Shown: positions 17,382-17,946 of the stretch, piece by piece
Layout: every line of letters begins with the position of its first letter
Position numbering within the stretch: the first letter of the stretch is position 1
Assembly (NCBI GenBank): GCA_002441085.1
Contig: DJVF01000004.1
Coordinates: 2,961-20,906, forward strand
Direction: 5' to 3'
From: Patescibacteria group bacterium UBA6263
GTDB lineage: Bacteria; Patescibacteriota; Gracilibacteria; Absconditabacterales; Absconditicoccaceae
DNA: 17,946 nt
Notes under the pieces: generated by a model
What the model saw: the letters and a program-made list of their open reading frames with translations, nothing else
Told to the model about the DNA's origin: nothing
The model's database searches: none
Position numbers and translations under genes: made by a program

Positions 17382-17946
17382 ATGAACTACGAACTATTCA
17401 AACACAAAGACAAAAAAATTTTTCTTGTAAATATGACCAAAGAACTTGATCATAATTTTTCTCAATTGATGCTAAAATGACTATCCAAATATCTATCAGA
17501 AAATAAAAAAATCTGAATAATTATGAACAAAAAATGATACTCCAACGGCATAATATGCAAAGATTGCTGACATATCCCACAATGTACCAAATGCTCTGTC
17601 AGCATAAACTATTACAAAATGCCAAGTTGAGAATTTGCTTGAATCTGTCACATATGCAAAGCTCAATATAATTTTCCTCGTAAATGTGATGACTGTTGAT
17701 CATCTAGAATCCAAGACTTTGGAATCTGAACACAAAAACTCGCTGAATTTATCCAAGACCAATATTGAATTACGAGTACTATAATAGAATCTGAAACTGC
17801 AAATTCTCCAAATAAAATACAAAAAGTCTTAAATCAAATATCCAACCTGCCTGCCGGTAGGCAAGGTTCCAACTTACTCACAAACCAATCACAGATAATC
17901 ATCTGAACTTCACTATTGTGTCAACCTATCAAAAACCATAACTTTG
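17382..17946 (+). CDS. priA: PriA-type primosomal helicase, C-terminal part (3' end outside the window)
   Basis: 188 residues are visible under UGA = Gly. G-I-I-M-N-K-K-G-Y-S-N-G (45-56) matches the 'lflNrRGya' strand of PriA helicase lobe 2. Eight cysteines in four pairs, C59/C62, C68/C71, C89/C92 and C102/C105, form the two-zinc site. F-G-I-G-T-Q-K-L-A-E-F (113-123) and Q-I-I-I-G-T-S-L-L (171-179, PriA 'ILlGTQm') are further helicase motifs. PriA restarts stalled replication forks. The DNA-binding and Walker A/B portions, normally several hundred residues before this point, are absent: the frame is closed by TAA at 17307 and the first ATG is 17382. The gene is therefore truncated, split or a short paralogue. 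An in-frame palindromic repeat encodes L-P-A-G-R-Q-G at 157-162. Confidence 0.85.
17844..17868 (+). repeat. GC-rich palindromic repeat inserted in frame in priA
   Basis: AACCT, GCCTG, CCGG, TAGGC, one bulged A and AGGTT fold into a hairpin of about ten pairs with loop CCGG. It is much more GC-rich than its surroundings. It encodes N-L-P-A-G-R-Q-G between helicase motifs. 'PAGRQ' peptides are a familiar translation of such elements in many uncultured bacterial genomes (recalled, not searched). Confidence 0.65.

Noticed and set aside
1..17946. tRNA, rRNA or insertion-sequence transposase genes
   Set aside because: I looked on both strands and saw no cloverleaf with a GTTC arm, no rRNA signature and no transposase motif.

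Overview
The window comes from a very AT-rich bacterium that reads UGA as glycine (translation table 25, Absconditabacteria/SR1 or Gracilibacteria). With the standard code most genes fall apart at TGA. With TGA = Gly they become long intact proteins, and TGA falls exactly on invariant glycines: the SAM-binding loop of the methyltransferase (positions 45-55 of its protein), the HxGxD site of the M23 peptidase, and the lipobox glycine before a lipoprotein cysteine. Trp is still TGG. I counted 21 TGA against 13 GGN glycine codons in the peptidase and 22 against 11 in the membrane-fusion protein, so TGA is the main Gly codon of the host genes.

Layout. 1-149 (-): start of a lipoprotein with VVEETP repeats. 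243-4993 (+): a perfect-consensus promoter and a four-gene run: a 731-aa membrane-anchored protein of unknown function, a DnaQ/RNase H-like exonuclease, a SAM methyltransferase and a PsbP/DcrB-like lipoprotein. 4994-5212: a cluster of four consecutive hairpins, then a minus-strand terminator. 5213-5993 (-): two unknown small genes with no glycine TGA, the first ending in TGA-TAA. 6090-7163 (-): secreted M23 peptidase. 7268-13496 (-): apparent operon trmH-like, abrB-like, RND membrane-fusion lipoprotein, RND pump; the pump carries a C-terminal RDD-like domain. 13628-14662 (+): tRNA-dihydrouridine synthase containing an in-frame palindromic-type repeat. 14705-17302: a block without glycine TGA: a MraZ-like regulator (-), then pyrE-like and pyrF, then a small membrane protein between two nearly identical terminators. 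17382-end (+): the C-terminal, zinc-binding part of a PriA helicase, again full of TGA-Gly, with a GC-rich palindromic repeat inserted in frame.

How it fits together. The pump operon pairs a lipid-anchored adaptor with an inner-membrane RND protein, as expected for export, and no TolC-like channel is seen. pyrE and pyrF would turn orotate and PRPP into UMP, a plausible acquired salvage route in a reduced genome. The pyrEF block looks foreign: all 38 glycines use GGN, base composition is visibly richer in G+C, and pyrE ends with a TGA stop inside an ATGA overlap with pyrF. In a UGA = Gly host that stop would be read through for 20 codons. All motif, repeat and codon observations were read by eye; no homology search or folding program was run.
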